64,000 nt of DNA from Arthrobacter sp. MYb213 (GTDB lineage: Bacteria; Actinomycetota; Actinomycetes; Actinomycetales; Micrococcaceae): the NCBI RefSeq assembly GCF_002979915.1, contig NZ_PCQA01000003.1, forward strand, positions 496,001 through 560,000, read 5' to 3'. The notes under the pieces are model-generated. The model worked only from the letters and a program-made list of their open reading frames with translations, was not told the DNA's origin and did not search any database. The position numbers were made by a program, and so were the translations under genes. Shown here piece by piece: positions 52,644 to 60,870 of this stretch (the first letter of the stretch is position 1; every line of letters begins with the position of its first letter).

Positions 52644-53215
52644 GCAGAAGGGCAATGCAGGTTAAAGCACTCTTGGCCATGGGGATTTTGGTAGGTTTTG
52701 GTTCGGTTTCCACTCTTGCCGCGTGGACTGGGACCGCAACGGCAACGTCATCCATAGAATCGGCCACGGTCGCCCTAGGCGTTGGCGCGACTGACGGAAC
52801 AGCCACTTTGAAAAGCTATCCAATGGTGATCACCGGCAATAATCTTTACCCGGGATCTAGCGTGGCTTCAACGGTGACAGTAAAGAACACCGGATCCATT
52901 TCTGCCCCCTATACAATCAGCGGAACTATAACTGAAGACGTCTCAGGGACTTTGGGCAAGGGAATGACTATTAGCGTGAGAGCTAACGCAACTGTTGCTG
53001 GCACTGGGTCCAAAGTTACTTGCTCGGGTGGATCCGAGGTAATAGCAAAGAATGCCGGATCCCAGTTCAGCGGAACTTCCTCGCCCCGAACCCTGCCTGC
53101 AGGAAGCAGTGAAGCCTTGTGCATTCAATACTCCCTGCCAACTTCGGCTGCGAATACACTCCAGAAATCGTCGGCGACTTTAGCCCTGAATTTTACTTCG
53201 ACGGTAGGCTCCTAG
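52640..53215 (+). CDS. SipW-dependent alternate-signal protein C
   Basis: 191 residues. Basic head MSRRAMQVK, hydrophobic helix, then STLAAWTGTATATSSIESATV, again the alternate-signal type with the AW element. The mature part is beta-rich and Thr/Ser-rich with two Cys. It overlaps the preceding gene by 4 bp and ends directly against the next start. Confidence 0.77.
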   Translation: MSRRAMQVKALLAMGILVGFGSVSTLAAWTGTATATSSIESATVALGVGATDGTATLKSYPMVITGNNLYPGSSVASTVTVKNTGSISAPYTISGTITEDVSGTLGKGMTISVRANATVAGTGSKVTCSGGSEVIAKNAGSQFSGTSSPRTLPAGSSEALCIQYSLPTSAANTLQKSSATLALNFTSTVGS

Positions 53216-54319
53216 ATGTTCATTCGGAAAGAGAAGAGTTCGTCACGCAGAATAATGTCAACTATCCAACGCGTCTTGCTGAACACTGGGGCGGTTCTTG
53301 GTTCCTTATGTCTGATCATGACAGTTCTAACATTGGTCTTCGGCCTCAAGCCGTTAATTTTTGCTTCTGGGTCTATGGGGCCAGACATTCCTACTGGATC
53401 ATTGGGAATTGCAGCCCCGACAGCTGTTGGCGATATATACCCCGGAGAAATTGTGTCGGTGGTCAATAGTGGAGAACAACGAGTTACCCACCGTGTGATC
53501 GAAAAGACCGCTAAAGGACTGATTCTTCAGGGCGATGCGAACCCTGTGCCAGACTTGGAAGTTTATCAAGTGAATACTGCTGATCGATTGATCTTCAGTA
53601 TTCCGACTTTAGGCTATGTCGTTTCTTGGTTGAGTAAACCGTGGGCGTTCTTTGCTGGGGGACTATTGTGCGCATATTTGTTTTACACTGCTTTTCGCAA
53701 GAATGATGACCCTTCTGGTGGCGAACGACAACGCGACGACAAGAATGTACTTTCCGCGCAGAATTTGGATCATCAGGACGCGGCGTGGCAACGTAAAGAT
53801 GGCCGAAAGTATAACTCGCGAATTACCGTAGGGATAATGGTTTTTGCGCTAGTAGCAACGTTTGGAATACAGAACCATACGGTTGAACCGACGCAGGCTG
53901 CATTCATCGGTGTAGCGGAGTCGAAAGCTAAACCATCAGCGACGGTGATGCAACCAGTTTCTAATTTGAAATGTACGAATCAGACAAATAGAAAAATCCG
54001 TTTTTCCTGGGATGCACCGCCGGCTCAGGCCGACACACTTGCAGGTTATAAGGTAGCGGTGGAAATAAACGGGACTGTGCAGGAAAGTGAACAGCTGCTT
54101 CCTGCTAATGTCAGGACCCATGAGATGGATATCTCCAATTCCACCGGACTGTTGGGCATTCTGCTCGGGCTCTTAGGGAATCTCTTGGGAGCAACATTTG
54201 ATGTAAAATTTGCCGTGACTTCTGTCTACACAAGTGGCTGGAGTTCCATTACTCAAACTCACACGGCTAAGGGATATATTGCCCCATTAAACTTAACAAG
54301 AACTCTGAGCTGTTCATAG
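53216..54319 (+). CDS. Signal peptidase fused to a substrate-like Fn3-type region
   Basis: 367 residues. The N-terminal half is a second SipW-type peptidase: helix ~22-42, Ser53 in FASGSMGPDIP, His92 in RVTHRVIEK, Asp107 in LQGDANP, and a helix ~142-160. After a charged linker (161-200) comes a new hydrophobic helix with VEPTQAAFIG near 223-232, resembling an alternate signal peptide. A beta-rich, Fn3-like domain with SWDAPPAQADTLAGYKVAVE follows. The frame is continuous, so this is a fusion in sequence. Whether it cleaves itself is inference. No other gene follows in the operon. Confidence 0.82.
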   Translation: MFIRKEKSSSRRIMSTIQRVLLNTGAVLGSLCLIMTVLTLVFGLKPLIFASGSMGPDIPTGSLGIAAPTAVGDIYPGEIVSVVNSGEQRVTHRVIEKTAKGLILQGDANPVPDLEVYQVNTADRLIFSIPTLGYVVSWLSKPWAFFAGGLLCAYLFYTAFRKNDDPSGGERQRDDKNVLSAQNLDHQDAAWQRKDGRKYNSRITVGIMVFALVATFGIQNHTVEPTQAAFIGVAESKAKPSATVMQPVSNLKCTNQTNRKIRFSWDAPPAQADTLAGYKVAVEINGTVQESEQLLPANVRTHEMDISNSTGLLGILLGLLGNLLGATFDVKFAVTSVYTSGWSSITQTHTAKGYIAPLNLTRTLSCS

Positions 54320-54397
54320 TTGAGGCGTGCGGGGCACGTATTATCAGGGAAATTTGAGGGAATATAGTTTTCCGTCGAGGCGCGTGCATGATTGTCC
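54320..54397. other. Post-operon spacer
   Basis: Contains a small CGTGC-GGG-GCACG stem at 54326-54338, a weak terminator at best. No gene. Confidence 0.35.
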
Positions 54398-54625
54398 TGT
54401 TAGACCTCGGCATAGTTGCAGCAGTGACTTCTGCTACCCATGGAATCTCGGCATTCGATTCGCTCCTGTTTCTTTCCATTATTGATGCTGTTTGGATCTT
54501 TAATTGGGGCCTAGCGCAGATTTTTTGATCTTCGGTCAGGTATTCCGCAGGATTATGTATTAAGAAGATTCTGCTAATACTGATTTCGTCGACGAACCTG
54601 ACTATTCCTTGGTTCACGGGCCGCT
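54398..54625 (+). pseudogene. Decayed TSUP (TauE/SafE-like) gene remnant
   Basis: Reads in parallel with the intact TSUP gene at 56201. The clearest match is TAAGAAGATTCTGCTAAT here against the same run at 56418, with CAGGT(A/C)TTCCGC just before it, and further upstream AATCTC(G/T)GGCAT and GATTCGC. The frame is broken and many bases differ. It is a decayed duplicate on the same strand, separated from the intact copy by the FAD oxidase gene. Confidence 0.7.
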
Positions 54626-54637
54626 TCTCAAACAGAT

Positions 54638-54775
54638 CTAAGGGCTGGATAATGCATTTAGCGCGGCTGCGACGGCTTCATCGGCGCTGATGTTGTCAGG
54701 GCCGTGCGGTCTCTCAGCATGACTGGCACGATTTGGGTCGGAGGCGAAAAATAAAGGGTACGCGTGGAACGCTCA
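54638..54775 (-). pseudogene. Possible C-terminal gene fragment
   Basis: Minus-strand frame ending in ISADEAVAAALNALSSP then stop, with the preceding open run starting after a TGA. The composition looks coding-like, but no start or family is seen. Could be the tail of a lost gene. Weak evidence. Confidence 0.3.
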
Positions 54776-54926
54776 AGCCTACGCAAATTCTAGGAAATTA
54801 AAACTATGGCTGCGATTCTCGGTAGCATTGGCGAGCATAAACTGACGGGTCTGGCAGTACCTAATATTTAGTAGCCACAAGGCATTCAAAAGGGGAATGG
54901 TTAATCGACGATTGAACGTCGATGAA
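54776..54926. other. Spacer before SolA-type oxidase stop
   Basis: About 150 bp with no gene that I can support. Confidence 0.4.
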
Positions 54927-56099
54927 TTATGAAATCCCGAGCTCCTGCCTGCGCTCAAGAAACACCGGCCGAGCAATGTTGCGGGAGGCCGCAAAGAATG
55001 GGTTCACTTTTTGGGTTCCGGTAGCCAGCTGCGCCAGATGCTCGCCAATGGCAGGCACAAATTTGAAGCCGTGTCCGCTAAATCCTGCACCAACCGTAAT
55101 CGGTCCGAAACGGTCGAGGATGAAATTCTCATCTCCGGTATTCGCATAAGTACATGACACCGATTGGTAGCGTTCGGTGTTAACTCCGGGCAGCCACTGC
55201 GATGCGTAATTTTGAAGTGCCTCAATATGCTCAGGATCCACTGCATGAGGTCTTTGGTCGGGATCCACTACTTTCCCGGCACCATGCCAACCAATTTTGA
55301 TACCTTCGCCGGGTGTATGCATTCCATAGATAGGACCGAAGATCTTTGAACTGCTTCGAGAAGGCGACAAAATGTGGTTGAATCCGGGCCAAGTATCAGT
55401 TGAGTTGAACTGTGGAAAATGAACCGGATGTTCCTCAGTCACATGGATTCTCGGTAGCTCCAGTTGCCCATTCAGAAGTTGGTGAGTCCATGCCCCCACT
55501 GTGACGATTACATGGCGAGCAATGATCTGACGGTCGCCTTGAGTGGAGCGAGTCCGCACGTGTACCCGTTGACTAACTATCACTTCGAGGCTGAGAACGG
55601 TTTGTTCGTGCTCGATAGTTGCGCCGAAGGACGTAGCCAATTTTTGTAGGGATTCAACCGACAGATCGGCGTTGATCTGTCCTCCGGCCGGGATAAACAA
55701 TGTTTCTGTCTCGAATTCCATGCCGCCGAATCGGGCCTTGGCATCACGTGCGCTGAGCAGTTCACTGGCGAACCCTGCGGCTTTAAGGAATCGATGCATT
55801 TCGCGTTGTTCATTGACGATTCCATGATTGACTAAACCGGTGCGAGTCAGGAGCTTCGTTCCTGAAGCCACGGAAATTTCGTTCCATAGCTTGTGGCTGC
55901 GTCGGAGTAATTCAATATATGGTGGCTCGACATACGCCGGGTTGAAGTTTCGGGTTGTACCGTGCGAAGCACCTTCGGAATGGCCCGCGCCGAATCTCTC
56001 CAGCAGCAGTACCTCGTGACCAGTTGCTGCCAATGAGTAAGCCGTTGCCGAACCCATAGCTCCGCCACCGATAACTAAATAATCAACCTCAACATTCAT
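54927..56099 (-). CDS. SolA/MSOX-family FAD amino-acid oxidase
   Basis: 390 residues. FAD-binding loop YLVIGGGAMGSATAYSL near residue 7, GASHGTTRNFNPAYVEPPY near 43 and a C-terminal GAGFSGHGFKFVPAIGE region near 350. This matches N-methyltryptophan oxidase and monomeric sarcosine oxidase, which oxidise N-methyl amines with O2. Substrate not decided. It lies between the TSUP remnant and the intact TSUP gene, divergent from the latter. Confidence 0.87.
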   Translation of the reverse strand: MNVEVDYLVIGGGAMGSATAYSLAATGHEVLLLERFGAGHSEGASHGTTRNFNPAYVEPPYIELLRRSHKLWNEISVASGTKLLTRTGLVNHGIVNEQREMHRFLKAAGFASELLSARDAKARFGGMEFETETLFIPAGGQINADLSVESLQKLATSFGATIEHEQTVLSLEVIVSQRVHVRTRSTQGDRQIIARHVIVTVGAWTHQLLNGQLELPRIHVTEEHPVHFPQFNSTDTWPGFNHILSPSRSSSKIFGPIYGMHTPGEGIKIGWHGAGKVVDPDQRPHAVDPEHIEALQNYASQWLPGVNTERYQSVSCTYANTGDENFILDRFGPITVGAGFSGHGFKFVPAIGEHLAQLATGTQKVNPFFAASRNIARPVFLERRQELGIS

Positions 56100-56200
56100 A
56101 GATCTACTTTAAAGCTTTGGGGCTCGGTACCTTGTAATTTATCGGTGCCCTCCTCGTCAGCTAACGTAATAGTAGAAAAACTCTGTGAAATGGAGACTTG

Positions 56201-56947
56201 GTGGTCGAACACGTGCAACTCGCTGCGCTGCTAGGGCTTAGTGCAGCAGTTTTCGTCGGTGCATCCACACAAAGAATCTCTGGCATGGGATTCGCGCTGG
56301 TCTCCTCACCTTTCTTGGTGATGGTCTTGGGGCCTTTCCACGGGGTCATGGTGGTCAACTTCCTAGGCGCCTGTAGTAGCTTTCTGATTCTGATTCAGGT
56401 CTTCCGCGACGTTGAGTATAAGAAGATTCTGCTAATGCTGATACCCGCGGTCATCATGACGATTCCTGGTGCGTGGGTGGCTTCCCGGCTTGGCGGACCG
56501 TGGCTTTCTGTCGGTATTGCGGCGATGGTGATAGTTGCGTTGCTCTCAAGCTTTATTGTGCGCAATCTGCGCGCCGCACAGAGTAAGGGGTTGGCCATTG
56601 GTGCCGGCGCAATCTCCGGATTTATGTCCGTCACCGCCGGTGTCTCGGGGCCTGCCATTGCCGGTTACGCGGTAGCTAGCCGCTGGCCACAGGCGAAGTT
56701 CGCAATTTCCGTTCAGCTGTATTTCTTCGTGCTTGCCATCGCTTCGCTACTGGCCAAGGGCGGGATACCCGAACTTCATTGGACGCAGTGGACCGGCTGT
56801 CTCGTGGCGATGGTTCTCGGAATTCTTCTGGGTAACTATCTTGCACCCAAAATTCCTGACAAATTCAGTAGGGCCTTTGTCATCATCGTTGCGTTCTCTG
56901 GTGCCATCACATTGATGATCAACGGGCTAACCCACGCCTTGGTCTAA
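56201..56947 (+). CDS. TSUP-family (TauE/SafE-like) permease
   Basis: About 248 residues with 8 hydrophobic helices. RISGMGFALVSSPFLVMVLG near 25 and GFMSVTAGVSGPAIAGY near 145 are the two repeat motifs of TSUP proteins. Members export sulfite, sulfoacetate or small organic sulfur compounds. I took GTG 56201 with GGAGA upstream (TTG 56198 also in frame). A decayed copy lies at 54398-54625. Confidence 0.85.
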   Translation: MVEHVQLAALLGLSAAVFVGASTQRISGMGFALVSSPFLVMVLGPFHGVMVVNFLGACSSFLILIQVFRDVEYKKILLMLIPAVIMTIPGAWVASRLGGPWLSVGIAAMVIVALLSSFIVRNLRAAQSKGLAIGAGAISGFMSVTAGVSGPAIAGYAVASRWPQAKFAISVQLYFFVLAIASLLAKGGIPELHWTQWTGCLVAMVLGILLGNYLAPKIPDKFSRAFVIIVAFSGAITLMINGLTHALV

Positions 56948-56989
56948 GCCCACGTTGGATAAATATCTACCAATGAGACAATTAGAAGT

Positions 56990-58246
56990 GTGCGGACCGA
57001 AGCGAACATTGAAACCCAAGGTAAACCGGCCACAGAACTCGAGATTGAACGGCAGGCCTTGTGGGCTGGGTTTTTCTGTTCAATCCTCGGATTAATTGTC
57101 GGCTTTATCCTCTTTGCAGGTAACCGACCAGGTTTGTCTGGTGGACTCTCCGTCGGTGCGGTGGCAGCCACCACCGGTGGCATCTGCGCAGCGCTAGTCA
57201 GTGTCATCGCTTTTCTACGGCTGCTAATCTCCCGCGAACCGTGGCTCAGGCGGATCCCAAAGTGGCGACAGATCGTGACGATGTTAGGTCTGTTGTTGGT
57301 TCACGCGGCGAGTACCATCATGATTTTGATGGTCGCTTTTCACTTGATGCAGCAGGCATTTTTTGGATTACATGTTGATGTGGTTGCAGGTGCTCTGCTT
57401 GTCAGCGGTGCCACCGGCCTGAGCGCATACCTGTGCCTGGTGGCTACGGCACGCACGAATGCCCAAACCCTATCGGTCATCCTGGGGATCTTCATGGCCT
57501 CGGGCGTAGTTATCAGCATGTTGTTGGCAGAAGACCGCGGCTGGTGGCAGTCGATGTTCTCCTCGCTAGGTACTTATGACGCTGGCATCGGATCTTTTTG
57601 GACCTTCAACACCACACTGGTTATTTCTGGGCTCGTGCTGGCAGCATTTACCGAATTCATGACACGTGACCTAGGCCGGCTAGCCCGAACGTACCGATGC
57701 CGCCCGGGGCTTGAGAAGTACCGAATTTCTAAGTTCGTCCGCCCACGCCCGAGTATCGTTCGTTGGTGTCTGCTCGCGGTCGCGCTAGGCGTCATCCTGA
57801 TCGGTGTCGTCCCGGTCAATATTGCTCCCGAGGTGCATGGCGCGTTTGTGCAGCTAGCGGCGGTAGGCATGGTGGTGCTTTTGATCAGCACTGTGGTTTT
57901 GCTTCCGGGATACCCAGTGATTTTCCATCTCATGTCGCTCACAGCGCTCGGTGCCTTGTGGCTTGCGTTCTTGCTATGGCAGGAATGGAGCTACTACAAC
58001 CTCACCGGGTTTGAACTTGCCGTCGTGGCAATTATCTTCACGTGGATTTCGGTGTTTATCCGAACTACCTCGGCGCTAATTCACGACAAGAAGCAACAGC
58101 TGCGCAAGGAAAAACGTGCGCGTCGACGTGAACAACGCGAGCAAATTACAACAGGCTCGGAAACCTCCGGTGCATCTTCCGAACCATCTTTTGGACCTCA
58201 AGAAATCCGTCGTAATGGGGAGGACGCAGGTTTCCAAACTCGGTAG
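56990..58246 (+). CDS. Large polytopic membrane protein, unknown
   Basis: 418 residues with about ten to eleven hydrophobic helices from residue 25 to 365, then a strongly basic cytosolic tail (DKKQQLRKEKRARRREQRE). GTG start. No family recognised. It precedes a GPP34 gene, with only 10 bp between them, so they may be co-expressed. Confidence 0.7.
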   Translation: MRTEANIETQGKPATELEIERQALWAGFFCSILGLIVGFILFAGNRPGLSGGLSVGAVAATTGGICAALVSVIAFLRLLISREPWLRRIPKWRQIVTMLGLLLVHAASTIMILMVAFHLMQQAFFGLHVDVVAGALLVSGATGLSAYLCLVATARTNAQTLSVILGIFMASGVVISMLLAEDRGWWQSMFSSLGTYDAGIGSFWTFNTTLVISGLVLAAFTEFMTRDLGRLARTYRCRPGLEKYRISKFVRPRPSIVRWCLLAVALGVILIGVVPVNIAPEVHGAFVQLAAVGMVVLLISTVVLLPGYPVIFHLMSLTALGALWLAFLLWQEWSYYNLTGFELAVVAIIFTWISVFIRTTSALIHDKKQQLRKEKRARRREQREQITTGSETSGASSEPSFGPQEIRRNGEDAGFQTR

Positions 58247-58256
58247 CCTAGAAAAT

Positions 58257-58910
58257 ATGTTGATCTCCGAGATGCTGTATCTACTGCTAACCAAGGACGA
58301 CGGACAACCGGAAACGGTAATGAGCTCCTATAAATACGGGATGAACTCGGCCATCATCGCCGATCTAATCTTGGCAGGGAGAATTGGGCTCACCGATGAC
58401 CCGAATCCACGAATCACCATCGTTGGCGCTGGACCAATCGCAGACCCTGTCCTAGAGCACTCGCTGGAAAAGCTCGAAGGCAAAGACGGGATAAATCTTG
58501 ATTCCGCCGTAGCCATCAACGGGCTATGCAATATTCGCTTGGTCACCGACTCGCTAGCCAAACAGGGGCTTGTCGAATATGGCGAGCGAGGATTATTGGG
58601 CTTAGGCAAGGCACCGGTCCGTGTGCTCAATGGGCAGCTGGAACGTCAATTCCGTACCGGGTTGAGCTTGGTGCTTCAAGGACAACGTGAGGCGGTGACC
58701 CATGAGGCGACGCTGCTTTCCATCATTCATGGCATGGGTGTGTTGCAGCAGGTGCTGGCCGAAGAAATTGAGCCGCTCGGTGTGCAACGCGCTCAAGCAC
58801 GAATTAAAGAAGTTGCCACCGATACCCGAGCAGGCGATGCGGTCCGTAAAGCGGTCGCAACCATGAACGAGGCCGTCGCTACGAACACCATCCTGCCCGG
58901 CGCTAACTAA
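58257..58910 (+). CDS. GPP34 (GOLPH3-like) family protein
   Basis: About 217 residues with the GPP34 layout: MLISEMLYLLLTKDDGQ at the start, SAIIADLILAGRIGL near 35, and helical repeats to the C-terminus. Eukaryotic GOLPH3 binds phosphoinositides at the Golgi; actinobacterial members have no established function. I took ATG 58257; an ATG at 58215 is in frame. It follows a polytopic membrane protein, which may be functionally linked. Convergent with a GntR gene 11 bp away. Confidence 0.85.
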   Translation: MLISEMLYLLLTKDDGQPETVMSSYKYGMNSAIIADLILAGRIGLTDDPNPRITIVGAGPIADPVLEHSLEKLEGKDGINLDSAVAINGLCNIRLVTDSLAKQGLVEYGERGLLGLGKAPVRVLNGQLERQFRTGLSLVLQGQREAVTHEATLLSIIHGMGVLQQVLAEEIEPLGVQRAQARIKEVATDTRAGDAVRKAVATMNEAVATNTILPGAN

Positions 58911-58921
58911 TAAATCGCCAC

Positions 58922-59590
58922 TTAGTCGGGCTGCTCAACCAATCCAGCGTGCATCACGACGTCGACGGTTGCTTGGTAGTGATTGCGCAATAGTTGGCCC
59001 AGCTTTTCGGCGTCACGAGCCAACGCAGCCTCAAGAATATCCGCGTGCTCTTGTTCGACGTCGCGGGCCACTGCTGCCTGTGACGGCGCAGCCCAGCGTC
59101 GGTAGAGCTCGGTGAAGTTCGCCAGATCGCCGGAGAGCTTAAGCATTGGCTGGCATTCACACGGGGCTAAGAGCTGGTGGTGAAATTCGCGGTGCGCCTG
59201 CGACCACTGCGGGTTCACCCGGTCTGGTTCCTCAGGTAGCCGCCGAGGGGTGCGCGATAACTTATGGTGTATCGCGATCAGCGAGGATTCCCAACTGACG
59301 GTTCCGCGTTCAGTGGAAAGCTTCGCGGCCAGAGCTTCGGTGACACATCGTAATTCGGTGATGTCCGCCAGTTCGCCCAGATTCAGATCCGGGACAAAAA
59401 ATCCACGGTTCGGTCGAATGGTGACCAAGTTTTCACCGGCAAGGCGGGTTAGGGACTCACGGATCACCGTGGTGCTGGTGCTGAACTGTTCGGCCAAAGT
59501 GGTGGGCTGCAAGCGATCCCCAGGGGACCAAAACCCGTCCAAAATGGTCCGGCGAATTCCCTCTAGCGAATGCGTTGATGCTTTTGCCAT
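58922..59590 (-). CDS. GntR-family regulator (FCD) of PKS operon
   Basis: About 222 residues: winged helix with FSTSTTVIRESLTRLAGENL near 35 and FCD domain after ~80. I took ATG 59590 with GAGGAGG upstream. It is divergent from the type III PKS operon, with two palindromes between them (59638-59650, 59693-59707), and so is its likely repressor. Confidence 0.86.
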   Translation of the reverse strand: MAKASTHSLEGIRRTILDGFWSPGDRLQPTTLAEQFSTSTTVIRESLTRLAGENLVTIRPNRGFFVPDLNLGELADITELRCVTEALAAKLSTERGTVSWESSLIAIHHKLSRTPRRLPEEPDRVNPQWSQAHREFHHQLLAPCECQPMLKLSGDLANFTELYRRWAAPSQAAVARDVEQEHADILEAALARDAEKLGQLLRNHYQATVDVVMHAGLVEQPD

Positions 59591-59637
59591 GCTGGCCTCC
59601 TCAGTACTTGCCGAACCCTTGTGAATGGCAATCAAAA

Positions 59638-59650
59638 ATAATCATATTAT
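59638..59650. promoter_or_regulatory. AT-rich palindrome in PKS intergenic region
   Basis: ATAATCATATTAT: 5-bp arms ATAAT/ATTAT around CAT, 48 bp upstream of the GntR start. Could be part of a promoter or an operator. Confidence 0.35.
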
Positions 59651-59692
59651 GCCCGAGTGCTCAGACTATTGAGCGACTGGGCAAACTTGTAA

Positions 59693-59707
59693 ATAACTGA
59701 CAGTTAT
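59693..59707. promoter_or_regulatory. Perfect palindrome before PKS gene
   Basis: ATAACTGACAGTTAT is a 7+1+7 perfect palindrome 44 bp upstream of the PKS start codon. Position suggests a GntR operator. Confidence 0.5.
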
Positions 59708-59751
59708 AGTCGACCCTTTACGCAGACCCACTGCGCGCTTAGGCTCAGGGC

Positions 59752-60870
59752 ATGTCAGTGATGCTGCGTACTATCCAGACCGCCGTGCCCGATACGATCC
59801 TCAAACAAGATGAGGTTCGTGATGTCTTCGCAGTGCAACCTGGACTAACCCGCCTGGGCCAACGTCTGATCGCCACCTCCTTTGATTCTTCAGCGATTAA
59901 TACCCGCTATAGCTGTGTTGAGGACTTCGATGCGCTCAACCCACCGGCCAATCCGCTGTTCTACGATGCGCGCACCCAACAGCTTCATTCGCCAAGCACC
60001 GCAACCAGAAACAACGAATATGTTGCGCACGCACCGGAACTATTTATTGCTGCGGCACGCAAAGCGCTAGCTGCCTGCCCCGATATAGCGGCCGATGAAA
60101 TTACCCACGTAATTACGGTGTCCTGTACGGGCTTTTACAACCCCGGCCCGGACTACCAAATTGTGCGCGCACTGGGTTTACGCCCCAACACGGTGCGCCA
60201 CCACCTAGGCTTCATGGGCTGCTACGCAGCGTTTCCCGGACTTCGAGCCGCCCGAGATTTCTGCCTGGCCGATACGCAAGCGGCGGTATTAGTGGTGTGC
60301 GCCGAGCTATGCACCCTACATGTGCGCAGCTCCAACGACCCGGACACCATCATGGGTTCTGCGCTCTTTGCAGACGGTGCCGCAGCGGCTCTTGTTACTC
60401 AGCGTGGCAACGGGGGACTGGATATGGACGCCTTTGAAACCGTGCTGACCTCGGTGGGCGAGGAAGCGATGGCGTGGAATATCGGCGATGAAGGCTTCGA
60501 GATGGTGCTCGGTACCTACGTCCCGCATATTATCGATGACCACATCAGTGGCGCACTGGAACCACTCTTTGCCAAAGACGCAACGCCAGCACTAGAAGTT
60601 TCACAGATCAAACACTGGGGGATCCACCCCGGTGGCCGAGCGATCTTAGACCGGGTACAAAACCGGCTGGGACTCAGTGATCTCCAGTTGGAACCTGCTC
60701 GCAAGATCCTCGCCGACTACGGCAACATGTCCAGCGCCACGGTGTTATTTGTGCTCAAAGAAATTATGGAGAATCCAGCGGCGAAGTCCGGCGAACGAGT
60801 CTGCGCGATGGCTTTCGGTCCGGGACTCACGGTGGAAACCGGGCTGTTCACCCTGCGCCCGGACGCCTAA
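59752..60870 (+). CDS. Type III polyketide synthase
   Basis: 372 residues, thiolase-like. Catalytic triad Cys157 (GFMGCYAAFP), His292 (HWGIHPGGRAIL) and Asn325 (YGNMSSATV), as in chalcone/alkylresorcinol synthases. Such enzymes extend a starter acyl-CoA with malonyl-CoA and cyclise to resorcinols or pyrones. The stop overlaps the methyltransferase start by 1 bp (TAATG). With it and an FAD-hydroxylase it resembles Streptomyces srsABC, so a phenolic lipid or alkylquinone is the likely product. Starter chain unknown. Confidence 0.9.
   Translation: MSVMLRTIQTAVPDTILKQDEVRDVFAVQPGLTRLGQRLIATSFDSSAINTRYSCVEDFDALNPPANPLFYDARTQQLHSPSTATRNNEYVAHAPELFIAAARKALAACPDIAADEITHVITVSCTGFYNPGPDYQIVRALGLRPNTVRHHLGFMGCYAAFPGLRAARDFCLADTQAAVLVVCAELCTLHVRSSNDPDTIMGSALFADGAAAALVTQRGNGGLDMDAFETVLTSVGEEAMAWNIGDEGFEMVLGTYVPHIIDDHISGALEPLFAKDATPALEVSQIKHWGIHPGGRAILDRVQNRLGLSDLQLEPARKILADYGNMSSATVLFVLKEIMENPAAKSGERVCAMAFGPGLTVETGLFTLRPDA

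Noticed and set aside
54326-54338. Terminator of the SipW operon
   Set aside because: The stem has five pairs and no T-run, too weak to call.
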